Shown in pieces: positions 27,772 through 36,321 of a stretch of 64,000 bases of DNA. Made by a program: the position numbers and the translations under genes. Below the pieces are notes generated by a model. That model did no database searches, had not been told where the DNA came from, and saw only the letters and a program-made list of their open reading frames with translations. Each line of letters opens with the position of its first letter. Within the stretch, counting starts at the first letter, position 1. Origin of the DNA: Algoriphagus boseongensis (GTDB taxonomy: Bacteria; Bacteroidota; Bacteroidia; Cytophagales; Cyclobacteriaceae); contig NZ_SNYF01000007.1 in the NCBI RefSeq assembly GCF_004362805.1, positions 310,001 to 374,000 on the forward strand. The letters are read 5' to 3'.

Positions 27772-29512
27772 AGTATTTTCCTTCTTTGATTTTCTTGTTC
27801 AGGTTTTCAGAAGCCTCGGGATTTCCTTCCACCTTTTTCCACCAGGAAATAGCCTCAGAAACTTTGCCAACATGGTATAAAATGTCTCCGTAGTGCTCCA
27901 TGACTACTCCACTTGGGTCCGGATCATTTTCTATGGCCGTATGCATGTATTTCTGAGCTTCTTGATAATTCCCTATTTGAAACAAAACCCATGCATAGGT
28001 GTCTAAGTAAGTTGAATTGGTTGGGAATTTCTTCACTACCTTTTCCGCCATCGCTTTGGCCTTATCTAAGTTCTTTTTTTCTAAAGAAAGGAAGTAAGCG
28101 TAATTATTCAAGACCTGCTCGTCATTCGGATTGAGGGAAAGGGCTTTGTCAAAATAATAATATGCAGAGTCCTTCTCACCTAGATTGTAAAGGCTGTTTC
28201 CTAAAGATCCAAAAGCTACTTGGTCGAGCTGTGGGTTTTTGCCTGAGTTAAGTTCCAGAGATTTTTTAAGGGAATTGACGGCAGAAGAATCCTTCTTTTG
28301 AGCGGATTTCACAACTCCATCATAAAACCAAAATTCCGGTGCTTCTGGAAATTCATCCACACCAAGAATGGTGTAAGTTTCCAGCTCTTGGAAATTGGCA
28401 TTTTCCCCAAAGGAATTCAAAATCACTTGTTCAAGGATTGCTGGGTTTTTAGGATCAGCCTGAATGGATCTTTTATAGAATTCAATCGCAGATTCCATAT
28501 TTCCCTGCTTTTTCCTTCGCTCTCCAACAGCTTCCAAAACTTTAGCATCGTTTGAATGAAGCTTTAACATCTTGGTTTCCAACTGATCCAACAATTGATC
28601 TCTTTGAGTAGTCTGAAGCTCATTTAGGATAGAAATAAAAGTTTTGCTTTTCACCTCAGGATCTAAGTCAGGATTATCAAAGGCTGAAATCAAATTTTCT
28701 AGAGCCAGTTCATTTTGGCCTTTTTCCTTTAATAGGGTATAGGCAGCCATTCTTAGCTCAGGCTGATTGGGGTACTTTGCAATTTCCCCTTCCACTAGAT
28801 TTAATGCGTCATCCAATTTCCCGTTGTTGTAAAGGATTTCGACTTGGTTGAGCACATAATTGGGATTGCCGGGAAAAGCCTCGATGAGTTTTTGTCCTTC
28901 ATTTAAGGCACTTGGAAGGTTATTCTTGCGGAGATAAATTCTTTGCTTTTGCAAAGTAAAAGGCTCGCGAACTCCGTAATAATCTTCGGCTCTGTCCAAA
29001 ACGACAAGTGCTTTATCGAACTCTCCGGCTTGCAGGTAGATAGATGCAAGATCGAGGTTGTATTGCTGATTCTTTTCGGTATCCGAGGTCAATCGATCCA
29101 AAATCTCAGCTGCCTTGAGCGGTTGCTTTAGATTGGTGAAAATCTCTGCTTCCATCAGGGCGTAATATTTATTGTCTGGGTCAGCTAGTGTGGCCTCTTC
29201 TGCAAATGGAAGGGCTTTTTCAGGTTGGTTGTTTCGGACAAGGACCTCAGCAATTTTGTAAGAAATAGCCGGTTCTTCGGGAGAAAATTCCCTTGCTTTT
29301 TGAAAATAGAAATAGGCTTTTTCCAAATCACCCAAGACAAGTGATTTTTCGCCTTCGATAAAATATCGGCTTCCTTTGGTCTTGTTTTCTTGGCGCTTTG
29401 CCTCTTTCTTGGACAATTTCTCCTGAGAAAAACCCTCAGGAATTCCTAGAAAAATTAGGCTGAATAAGAAAAGATAGGGGATGAATTTCACTTGCTTTTT
29501 TGAATGCAGCAT
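27764..29512 (-). CDS. Secreted tetratricopeptide-repeat protein
   Basis: A 582-residue protein with a signal peptide (MLHSKKQVKFIPYLFLFSLI, cleavage near GFSQ). Nearly the whole mature part is TPR: AYFYFQKAREFSPEEPAISY, KALPFAEEATLADPDNKYYA, AIEFYKRSIQADPKNPAILE, AYYYFDKALSLNPNDEQVLN and further copies, ten or more in all. TPR arrays hold protein partners together; here the place upstream of DUF4292 and an EnvC-like activator suggests an envelope assembly or division role. No enzymatic domain is visible. The -7-like box only eight bases upstream suggests a very short or absent mRNA leader. Confidence 0.88.
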   Translation of the reverse strand: MLHSKKQVKFIPYLFLFSLIFLGIPEGFSQEKLSKKEAKRQENKTKGSRYFIEGEKSLVLGDLEKAYFYFQKAREFSPEEPAISYKIAEVLVRNNQPEKALPFAEEATLADPDNKYYALMEAEIFTNLKQPLKAAEILDRLTSDTEKNQQYNLDLASIYLQAGEFDKALVVLDRAEDYYGVREPFTLQKQRIYLRKNNLPSALNEGQKLIEAFPGNPNYVLNQVEILYNNGKLDDALNLVEGEIAKYPNQPELRMAAYTLLKEKGQNELALENLISAFDNPDLDPEVKSKTFISILNELQTTQRDQLLDQLETKMLKLHSNDAKVLEAVGERRKKQGNMESAIEFYKRSIQADPKNPAILEQVILNSFGENANFQELETYTILGVDEFPEAPEFWFYDGVVKSAQKKDSSAVNSLKKSLELNSGKNPQLDQVAFGSLGNSLYNLGEKDSAYYYFDKALSLNPNDEQVLNNYAYFLSLEKKNLDKAKAMAEKVVKKFPTNSTYLDTYAWVLFQIGNYQEAQKYMHTAIENDPDPSGVVMEHYGDILYHVGKVSEAISWWKKVEGNPEASENLNKKIKEGKYYE

Positions 29513-29519
29513 TTAGGTA

Positions 29520-29527
29520 CAAACATA
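29520..29527 (-). promoter_or_regulatory. -7 promoter box close to the TPR gene start
   Basis: The minus strand reads TATGTTTG, a full TAnnTTTG match, eight bases before the ATG at 29512. No good -33 TTTG is seen at 19-21 bases upstream. If used, the transcript would be leaderless or nearly so. Confidence 0.4.
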
Positions 29528-29608
29528 ATGCCTTTTGTGGAATTGGCCGGTTTTTTACCCAGTAATCCTCGTTGGTTTTAGGCTAAATTTCCTTCAATCT
29601 TTGAGGAC

Positions 29609-31114
29609 TTATCTGGGGCTCCTGCGGACAAACAAGGCTTTGATTTGGTTTTTATCCAAAACGAGAATCAGTCCCAAAAAGATGAGGATCAGGAAATTTT
29701 TCAACATAAAATTCAGGATTTCTGATTCAAGGTTTAGGTAAAAACCTAAGTAGCTCAATCCAAATGCGCAAATTAGATAGATGAGCCCTTTGGAAGTTTG
29801 GTAAGGAATGGGGTAGAATTTTTGTCCATAAAAGTAGCAAAGCCCAGTCATGACCAAATAGCAGGTCAAGGTGCTCAAAGCACCACCCATATACCCCCAA
29901 ACTGGAACCAAAAACCAAATAACCAAAACACTGACCACTGCCCCGGCCAAGGTGATCCAAAAGCTGTACTTGGTTTGGTCGGTGACTTTAAACCAAATTG
30001 AAAGGTTAAAATAGACGCCCAAAAGCAAATAGCCCATCAGTAAAACTGGGACTATGAAAAACCCTTCAGAATATACCGTGCCCTTCAAAAATAAAGGTCC
30101 AATCCAGAACAAGTTTACCGAGATGGCAATCATCAAAATCGAGCAGAATAGAACAAAAGCATGCATTACTTTGGCATACAATTCCGGAGAGTTTTTATCT
30201 GTTGATTGCTTAAAGAAGAAAGGTTCGGCGGCATATTTAAATGCCTGGATAACCAAATTCATCAAAATGGCCAGTTTGAAATTGGCTCCAAAGACTCCAG
30301 CAGCCTCTCTGGAACTCAAACCAGGATAGTAATTTTCAGGAAGCACGTATTCAAAAAGCAATCGGGAAACCAGTTCGTTGGTGACCCCTGCCAAGCCCAT
30401 AAATAACAAAGGGAGGGAATAATTCCACATTGGGCCAAGAATGCTTTTCTCCAACCCAAATCCGAAAAATCCTGCTCTCCACCAAACGTATGGGATGATC
30501 AACCCATTAGCCAGCAGGTTGGAAAGAAGAATATATTCTACTCCCCAATTTTCGTTTAGGCCAAATCCCGTAGGATTGATTTGGCCACTAGAAGCCAATT
30601 CAGGAAGCCAAACAATGAAAAACAGATTGAAAAAGACATTTAAAAGGATGTTTATCAACTTGGCTCCGGCAAAGTCGAATGCTTTATTGTCAAGTCTAAG
30701 TTTGGCAAATGGGATGGCTAAAATCGCATCAAAAGAAAGGATCAATGCTGTCCAGCGGAATAAATAAGCCTTTCCTGGGTAATCCATTACCTGAGCCAAC
30801 CAAGGTGCGGCCAGATAAACTCCAGTTCCCAATGTTAGCGTCGAAAGGATAAGAAGGGTTTGGGTACTTCGGTAAACGGTTTGAGGATTGAGATTTTTTC
30901 CTGTTGAAAATCGAAAAAAAGCTGTCTCCATTCCATAGGTGAAAACAATGTTTAAAAAACCGATTAAAGCATAAATCCCGGTAAAAGCACCTAAAGCCGC
31001 CGTATCCAGATAGGCGGTGTAGATGATGATTAATAAAAAATTGATGGAACGACCGAGGATACTGCTCAGTCCATAAATAGCCGTTTGACCGGCAAGTTTT
31101 TTCAGGTTGCTCAT
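29609..31114 (-). CDS. Oligosaccharide flippase (Wzx/MATE-like polysaccharide biosynthesis protein)
   Basis: A 501-residue protein with about 12-14 membrane segments spread over its full length. The N-terminus LAGQTAIYGLSSILGRSINF and later SLPLLFMGLAGVTNELVSRL and YWVT-like helices are typical of polysaccharide biosynthesis/flippase proteins of the MOP superfamily. These move undecaprenyl-linked oligosaccharides, or related lipid-linked molecules, across the inner membrane. No glycosyltransferase flanks it here, so the substrate is unknown; it may serve O-antigen, exopolysaccharide or the A-LPS used for T9SS anchoring. It follows the enoyl-CoA hydratase gene by 15 bases and probably shares its promoter. 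Confidence 0.87.
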   Translation of the reverse strand: MSNLKKLAGQTAIYGLSSILGRSINFLLIIIYTAYLDTAALGAFTGIYALIGFLNIVFTYGMETAFFRFSTGKNLNPQTVYRSTQTLLILSTLTLGTGVYLAAPWLAQVMDYPGKAYLFRWTALILSFDAILAIPFAKLRLDNKAFDFAGAKLINILLNVFFNLFFIVWLPELASSGQINPTGFGLNENWGVEYILLSNLLANGLIIPYVWWRAGFFGFGLEKSILGPMWNYSLPLLFMGLAGVTNELVSRLLFEYVLPENYYPGLSSREAAGVFGANFKLAILMNLVIQAFKYAAEPFFFKQSTDKNSPELYAKVMHAFVLFCSILMIAISVNLFWIGPLFLKGTVYSEGFFIVPVLLMGYLLLGVYFNLSIWFKVTDQTKYSFWITLAGAVVSVLVIWFLVPVWGYMGGALSTLTCYLVMTGLCYFYGQKFYPIPYQTSKGLIYLICAFGLSYLGFYLNLESEILNFMLKNFLILIFLGLILVLDKNQIKALFVRRSPR

Positions 31115-31129
31115 GGAGTAGCGAGGGGC

Positions 31130-31915
31130 TTACTCTCCCTTGAAAACCGGCTTTCTTTTTTCCAAAAATGCAGAGGTTCCTTCCTTATAATCTCCGGATT
31201 TGACGCATCTGGCAAAGCTATTGGCTTCAGTTTGGTAGCCGTTTTCTTCTGAGAGATAGACTGCATTGACACAATCTACTATCATGCCAATTGCCAAAGG
31301 AGCCTTGCTCATGATTTTTCCAATGATTTCCTCGGCCTTGGCAATAGCTTCTGCTTTGGTAGGAAGTAAATGATTCACCAAGCCAAGATTTTTGGCTTCT
31401 TCTGCGCCGATCATATCTCCGGTCATCATCAACTCAAAGGCTTTTCCTTTTCCTGCTAAAATCGTCAAACGCTGAGTACCCCCATAGCCAGGGATGATTC
31501 CTAAATTGACTTCAGGCTGACCGAATTTTGCATTTGCAGAGGCAATCCGCATGTGGCAAGCCATGGCCAATTCACATCCTCCGCCTAAAGTAAATCCATT
31601 GGTTACCGCGATCACAGGCTTGTGACAATTTTCAATCATCGCAAAAATCTCCTGTCCGTTTTCTGCAAATTTCCTTGCATTCACCTCATTCAGATTGGCA
31701 ATTTCACTGATGTCTGCACCTGCCACAAAAGCCTTTTCTCCTGCTCCGGTGATGATTACTGCTTTGATAGCTTTATTGTCTACCACCTCTTCAAAGATCG
31801 ATTTAAGTTCTTCAAGAGTATCGAAATTCAATGCATTTAGCTTGTCTTCCCGATTGATAGTGAGGTAAAGGAGTCCGTTTTTTTCTTCGGTCAGGATATT
31901 TGCAAAATCTGCCAT
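31130..31915 (-). CDS. Enoyl-CoA hydratase/isomerase family protein
   Basis: A 261-residue crotonase-fold enzyme. The CoA/oxyanion motif EKAFVAGADISEI and the active-site stretch GFTLGGGCELAMACHMRIAS supply the first catalytic Glu; GQPEVNLGIIPGYGGTQRL supplies the second. Both acids of true hydratases are present, so hydration of 2-enoyl-CoA (beta-oxidation or butanoate metabolism) is likely. The ATG at 31915 (MADFANILTEEKNG) is chosen over 31990 because a perfect promoter at 31937-31967 lies inside the longer form and the extra 25 residues do not fit the family. Confidence 0.93.
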   Translation of the reverse strand: MADFANILTEEKNGLLYLTINREDKLNALNFDTLEELKSIFEEVVDNKAIKAVIITGAGEKAFVAGADISEIANLNEVNARKFAENGQEIFAMIENCHKPVIAVTNGFTLGGGCELAMACHMRIASANAKFGQPEVNLGIIPGYGGTQRLTILAGKGKAFELMMTGDMIGAEEAKNLGLVNHLLPTKAEAIAKAEEIIGKIMSKAPLAIGMIVDCVNAVYLSEENGYQTEANSFARCVKSGDYKEGTSAFLEKRKPVFKGE

Positions 31916-31936
31916 AAAGACTAAGGATGTGAAAAG

Positions 31937-31967
31937 CAAATATACGGTAAGGGCATGCAAAGCCAAA
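31937..31967 (-). promoter_or_regulatory. Perfect Bacteroidota promoter of the enoyl-CoA hydratase-flippase unit
   Basis: The minus strand has TTTG (31967-31964), exactly 19 bases, then TATATTTG (31944-31937), a complete match to TTTG-N19-TAnnTTTG. The start codon at 31915 is 22 bases past the -7 box. Confidence 0.82.
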
Positions 31968-32083
31968 CTTGATGCCTTTGAATTATCCAAAATGCCTTCA
32001 TTTTTTGACTTTTAAATAGAAAATAAACTGAAAGATTCCCGGAGAATAACTGAATTCCATCGGGTCAAAAAAGCATTTTTGAT

Positions 32084-32091
32084 TACTTTTG
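32084..32091 (+). promoter_or_regulatory. -7 box of the icd promoter
   Basis: TACTTTTG matches TAnnTTTG and lies 35 bases before the icd start. No TTTG is seen at the -33 distance, so the promoter is partial by consensus. Confidence 0.5.
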
Positions 32092-32125
32092 CCGTACGAA
32101 AATTTCAACTAAACAAACTACCCTT

Positions 32126-33580
32126 ATGTCCTCCAAAAGAAAAATTACAGTTGCATACGGCGACGGAATCGGTCCGGAAATCATGAAAGCCACCTTGGCT
32201 ATTCTGGAAGCTGCCGGAGCTCAACTGGAATACGATGTGATTGAAATCGGTGAGCAAGTATACCTCAAAGGGATCAGTTCAGGAATGGAACCTAAATCTT
32301 TTGATTCTTTGAGAGAGACCAAAGTTTTTTTGAAATCACCAATCACTACCCCTCAGGGTGGAGGATTTAAGTCCTTGAATGTAACTACCAGAAAGTCTTT
32401 TGGATTGTACGCCAATGTCAGACCCTGTAAGGCCTACGCCCCATTCATCAAAACCCATTTTCCAAAAACTGACTTGGTGATCATCCGAGAAAATGAGGAA
32501 GATCTTTACGCAGGTATCGAGCACAGACAAACTCAGGAAGTTTACCAAACTCTGAAACTGATTTCTCAGCCAGGTTCTGAGAAAATCATCCGTTATGCTT
32601 TTGAGTATGCTAAAAAATATGGCCGAAAGAAAGTGACCTGCATGACCAAGGACAATATCATGAAATTGGCCGATGGTCTTTTCCACAAAACTTTTGACGA
32701 GATAGCTAAAGAATATCCTGAAATTCAGACAGAGCATAAAATCATCGATATCGGAACGGCTTTGATTGCAGAGCGTCCTGAAATTTTTGATGTGATCGTT
32801 ACGCTCAACCTTTATGGAGATATTATTTCCGACGTAGCTGCCCAGGTGACAGGTTCTGTAGGACTTGGAGGTTCGGCAAACGTTGGGGAAGAAGTAGCGA
32901 TGTTTGAAGCTATCCACGGTTCTGCTCCAGATATCGCAGGTATGGATATGGCCAACCCTTCCGGTTTGCTGAATGGTGCGATCATGATGTTGGTTCATAT
33001 CGGTCAACCTGAAATTGCGGAGAAAATTTCCAATGCCTGGATGAAGACCTTGGAGGATGGAATTCATACCGGAGATATTTATCAGGAAGGTCTATCCAGC
33101 AAAAAAGTGGGAACTCAGGAATTCGCACAGGCGGTGATTGAAAGATTAGGTCAAATGCCGGCTAAAATGATTCCTGCTTCTTTTGACAAGGAAGACACCA
33201 AGCCAATGAACGTGAAGCTTAAGCCTGTTAACAAGGCTAAGAAAGAATTGACTGGTGTGGATGTATTTATCGACTGGGATGAGGACGGAAGAAATCCAAA
33301 TGTGATCGGTGAAAGATTACGTCAGGCTAATGTTAATGGACTTCAATTGCATCTGATTACCAACAGGGGAGTAAAAGTTTTCCCAGAAGGTTTGAAAGAA
33401 ACATTCTGTACAGACCACTGGAGATGCAGATTCAAATCCGCTGACGGAAGAGTGGTTTCCCATGATGAGGTTTTGGCTCTATTGGGACAGATCCAAGGAC
33501 TTGGATTTGATTTCATCAAAACTGAGCACCTATACACTTTCGATGGAGTCAGAGGTTATTCTTTGGCGCAAGGGGAATAA
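32126..33580 (+). CDS. icd: NADP-dependent isocitrate dehydrogenase (long form)
   Basis: A 484-residue TCA-cycle enzyme converting isocitrate to 2-oxoglutarate. The N-terminus ITVAYGDGIGPEIMKATL, the substrate loop SLNVTTRKSFGLYANVRPC, IIRENEEDLYAGIEHRQT and the metal/cofactor part NLYGDIISDVAAQVTGSVGL with EAIHGSAPDIAGMDMANPSG are those of beta-decarboxylating dehydrogenases. About 140 extra residues at the C-terminus (GVDVFIDWDEDGRNPNVIGE, CTDHWRCRFKSADGRVV) mark the Thermus-like long IDH class. Long leader and -7 box suggest strong independent expression. It ends 21 bases before a small membrane protein gene with a terminator after it. Confidence 0.94.
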   Translation: MSSKRKITVAYGDGIGPEIMKATLAILEAAGAQLEYDVIEIGEQVYLKGISSGMEPKSFDSLRETKVFLKSPITTPQGGGFKSLNVTTRKSFGLYANVRPCKAYAPFIKTHFPKTDLVIIRENEEDLYAGIEHRQTQEVYQTLKLISQPGSEKIIRYAFEYAKKYGRKKVTCMTKDNIMKLADGLFHKTFDEIAKEYPEIQTEHKIIDIGTALIAERPEIFDVIVTLNLYGDIISDVAAQVTGSVGLGGSANVGEEVAMFEAIHGSAPDIAGMDMANPSGLLNGAIMMLVHIGQPEIAEKISNAWMKTLEDGIHTGDIYQEGLSSKKVGTQEFAQAVIERLGQMPAKMIPASFDKEDTKPMNVKLKPVNKAKKELTGVDVFIDWDEDGRNPNVIGERLRQANVNGLQLHLITNRGVKVFPEGLKETFCTDHWRCRFKSADGRVVSHDEVLALLGQIQGLGFDFIKTEHLYTFDGVRGYSLAQGE

Positions 33581-33601
33581 AGTGAATTTTGGAAAACAAC
33601 A

Positions 33602-33802
33602 ATGGAGTTGATCACCTTAGTTTTAACCATAGTTTCTGTTTTGACAGGTCTGGTTGGTGTTTCAATTATCTTTTGGTTGCTTTTCACAGGCCTTATTAAT
33701 AATGATCGGAAGAAAATGGGTAAAGCCGTTAAAGTCTTGTTCATTTGCGCTGGTGCTATATTAATAATTCAAATCGTTCAGTTTGCCTTTGCGATCTTTT
33801 AA
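33602..33802 (+). CDS. Small two-helix membrane protein, unknown
   Basis: A 66-residue protein with two hydrophobic segments (about 4-30 and 44-65) joined by a basic loop NNDRKKMGKAVK, which points to both termini being outside the cytoplasm by the positive-inside rule. It starts 21 bases after icd on the same strand and is followed by a strong terminator, so it is likely the last gene of that transcript. I do not recognise a family. Support is context, composition and length only; absence of homologues would make it doubtful. Confidence 0.5.
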   Translation: MELITLVLTIVSVLTGLVGVSIIFWLLFTGLINNDRKKMGKAVKVLFICAGAILIIQIVQFAFAIF

Positions 33803-33838
33803 TAGAGTTCTATAAATATTTGAATCTGGCTGATAATT

Positions 33839-33868
33839 GGGGAGAGGAAACTTTCCCCTTTTTCTTTA
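33839..33868 (+). terminator. Intrinsic terminator of icd and the small membrane gene
   Basis: GGGGAGAG (33839-33846) pairs with CTTTCCCC (33851-33858; eight pairs including one G-U) around a GAAA tetraloop, followed by TTTTTCTTT. Confidence 0.9.
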
Positions 33869-33876
33869 GACTCATT

Positions 33877-33911
33877 TGTACTTTGTACTTTGTACATGGT
33901 ACTTTGGTATT
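33877..33911 (+). repeat. Degenerate 7-base tandem array in the glycosyltransferase leader
   Basis: Five consecutive heptamers: TGTACTT, TGTACTT, TGTACAT, GGTACTT, TGGTATT. The array ends three bases before the ATG at 33915. Base 5 or neighbouring positions vary, but the period does not slip. Compare the larger heptad region at 37456-37708. Confidence 0.75.
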
Positions 33912-33914
33912 TCC

Positions 33915-35204
33915 ATGCAAAAGCAAGTCCTCATCATTACGTATTATTGGCCACCCAGTGGAGGTTCCGGTGTTCAGCGTTGGTTGAAATTTGCCAAATA
34001 CCTTCCAGAAGCTGGATGGGAGCCTGTGATTTTCACTCCTGAAAATCCAGATTTTGATTTGAAAGACGAAAGTCTCCAAAAGGAAATCCCTACAAGTTTG
34101 GAGGTTATCAAATTTCCGATTTGGGAACCATACCAGCTTTTTTCCAGGGTAAAAAGGAAATCCAAAACTCATCCAGGACGACTTTTGGAGCAAAAGGAAA
34201 AAGGGTTTTTGGAAAAGGCTGCCATCTGGATGCGAGCCAACTTTCTGGTACCGGATCCTAGAGTTTTTTGGGTGAAGCCATCTGTGAAATTCCTGCTTGA
34301 TCTGGTTCAAAACGGACAATATCAGGCAGTAATCACGACTGGACCGCCTCATAGCATGCATTTGATCGGAAGAGAACTCAAGCGAAAAACCGGACTGACT
34401 TGGATAGCTGATTTTCGTGATCCTTGGTCTCAATGGGAGTTTTTGGATAAACTCCCCATGGCAGCTCGAATTCGGAAAAGACATTTGCAACTGGAGGAGT
34501 CTGTTTTAAAGGAAGCCGATGAGGTCATTACTATTTCTCCAACTTTTCAACTTGATCTAGAGAAATTATCCCATCGCAAAATTCAGCTCCTGACGAATGG
34601 GTTTGACCCTGCCGATATCCCTTCCGATTTTTCTCCAAAAGCAAAAGTGAAAGAAAAGCTTCATTTGGTTTACACCGGAGTGATTGATGCAATCAGAAAT
34701 CCAATTCCCCTTTTAAAAGCAATCAAGGAAGAATTTCAGGGAACAGGGGAGGAAGTTGACTTCACTTTTGTAGGGAAGGTTTCGGATCCTGTGAAGGAGT
34801 TTGTAGCCGCTGATTCTTGGCTTGTCAATCGCATTCATTTTCCGGGTTACGTTTCCCATGGGGAGGTTTTTGGATTTTATGCGAAGGCCGATGGCCTAGT
34901 TTTGATCCTCACCGATACCAAAAATGCCAAAGGAAATATTCCGGGTAAGCTATTTGAATACCTGGCTACAGGAATCCCTATAGTTGCTTTGGGTGATCCT
35001 GAGGGGGATTCAGCGCAGATTTTGAATCAGGCTGAGGGTGGAAAAGTCATTCGGCATGAGGATTTTGTGGGGATTCAGGTTGTTTTGCGGGAACTGATGG
35101 ATGGAAAAGGAAAAGGCGGAAATTCACCTCAATTCGCCCGATTCTCCCGAAGATCTTTAACTTTTGATTTAGCCAAAATTCTGGATGCTCATACCCTTTC
35201 TTGA
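33915..35204 (+). CDS. Glycosyltransferase, GT4-like
   Basis: A 429-residue GT-B glycosyltransferase. The N-terminus QVLIITYYWPPSGGSGVQRW is the donor-independent acceptor-domain start seen in many GT4 proteins, and AVITTGPPHSMHLIGRELK with LTWIADFRDPWSQWEFLD follows. The C-terminal half has HLVYTGVIDAIRN, VDFTFVGKVSD and a terminal GIPIVALGDPEGDSAQIL sugar-nucleotide site. It probably works on cell-surface polysaccharide or a glycolipid. The ATG at 33915 is used; the upstream TTG start at 33876 would translate the 7-base array. It overlaps the aminotransferase gene by 20 bases, so the two are coupled. Confidence 0.88.
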   Translation: MQKQVLIITYYWPPSGGSGVQRWLKFAKYLPEAGWEPVIFTPENPDFDLKDESLQKEIPTSLEVIKFPIWEPYQLFSRVKRKSKTHPGRLLEQKEKGFLEKAAIWMRANFLVPDPRVFWVKPSVKFLLDLVQNGQYQAVITTGPPHSMHLIGRELKRKTGLTWIADFRDPWSQWEFLDKLPMAARIRKRHLQLEESVLKEADEVITISPTFQLDLEKLSHRKIQLLTNGFDPADIPSDFSPKAKVKEKLHLVYTGVIDAIRNPIPLLKAIKEEFQGTGEEVDFTFVGKVSDPVKEFVAADSWLVNRIHFPGYVSHGEVFGFYAKADGLVLILTDTKNAKGNIPGKLFEYLATGIPIVALGDPEGDSAQILNQAEGGKVIRHEDFVGIQVVLRELMDGKGKGGNSPQFARFSRRSLTFDLAKILDAHTLS

Positions 35205-36276
35205 TCTAAAACGAATGGATTCCAGCCTAAAGGAAAGGCTAAAGGATCGCTTTGAGAAGGTGCTTGAAGAAGGGATTTTTTCAGGAAGGCTAGAGGTGCA
35301 AAATTTTGAAAATACAGTCTCAAAATTTCTGAAATCTTCCTATTCGATTTCTTGTGCCAATGGGACTGACGCTTTGGAACTCGCCCTTCGTGCCCTGAGT
35401 ATCGGTCTGGGTGATGAAGTGATTGTTCCCGCTTTAACTTGGGTTTCTACTGCAGAGGCGGTGGTTTTGGTTGGGGCGAAACCGGTTTTTGTGGATACGG
35501 ATGAGCAGGGATTGATTTCTGAAGACTGGCCAAATGCCATGACTCCAAAAACCAAAGCAGTTATTCCAGTTCATTTATATGGGAAAATGGTGGACATGGA
35601 GCCCTTGGTTCAAAAAGCTTCTCAATCTGGGATTTTTGTTATCGAAGATGCAGCTCAAGCTTTTGGGGCTTTTCAAAAAGGCAAAGCAGCTGGAACTTGG
35701 GGTGATGTGGGTTGCTTAAGTTTTTATCCCACCAAAAATCTTGGAGCCCTTGGTGAAGCTGGAATGTGTTTAACTCAGAATTCTGCTTTGCCTGAAAAAA
35801 TCCGACTCCTACTCAATCACGGACAGCCAGTTCGGGATCAACATGAACTTGTTGGAAGAAACAGTAGAATTGATTCCATTCAGGCAGCATTTCTGAATGT
35901 AATGCTGGAAGATTTTGAAGGAAATCAAACAAGGCGAAAGGCAATTGCTAAGTACTATTTGGAAGAGTTTTCCGGAATTTCGGATTTGATTTTACCGGAA
36001 GGAATTTTAGCCGAGGACCATAATGCACACCTTTTTGTTGTCCAAACCGAGCGAAGGGATGAATTGAGAAGACATTTGGAAAAAATAGGGATAGGAACAG
36101 CGATTCATTATCCAAAGATCCTGCCTGAGATGAAGCCTTTTTTAACATTAGAAGGAGATTTCTCAATTTCAGAAAGGCTTTCAAAAAAGATTCTCTCTAT
36201 TCCGCTGAACTCGCATTTGAATTCAGATGAGGTAAATACGATTATTCGGGAAATCAAAAGTTTTTTCTTACCCTAA
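35185..36276 (+). CDS. DegT/DnrJ/EryC1/StrS-family sugar aminotransferase
   Basis: A 363-residue PLP enzyme that transfers an amino group to a keto-sugar nucleotide. ANGTDALELALRAL binds PLP phosphate, D155 in VIEDAAQAFGA contacts the ring nitrogen, and K184 in SFYPTKNLGALGEAG is the Schiff-base lysine. LLNHGQP and SRIDSIQAAFLNVML also match. The enzyme makes an amino sugar for a surface glycan. Overlap with the preceding glycosyltransferase suggests that this amino sugar or its glycan is what that enzyme handles, an inference. The rest of the sugar pathway is not nearby. Confidence 0.93.
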   Translation: MLIPFLDLKRMDSSLKERLKDRFEKVLEEGIFSGRLEVQNFENTVSKFLKSSYSISCANGTDALELALRALSIGLGDEVIVPALTWVSTAEAVVLVGAKPVFVDTDEQGLISEDWPNAMTPKTKAVIPVHLYGKMVDMEPLVQKASQSGIFVIEDAAQAFGAFQKGKAAGTWGDVGCLSFYPTKNLGALGEAGMCLTQNSALPEKIRLLLNHGQPVRDQHELVGRNSRIDSIQAAFLNVMLEDFEGNQTRRKAIAKYYLEEFSGISDLILPEGILAEDHNAHLFVVQTERRDELRRHLEKIGIGTAIHYPKILPEMKPFLTLEGDFSISERLSKKILSIPLNSHLNSDEVNTIIREIKSFFLP

Positions 36277-36321
36277 GATTAATAGTCGAAATGCATTGAA
36301 GTATTTTTTCTATTTTCCCCA

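Noticed and set aside
32336-33067. A 243-codon minus-strand frame inside icd
   Set aside because: Antisense of conserved icd; composition mirrors the opposite strand's codons.
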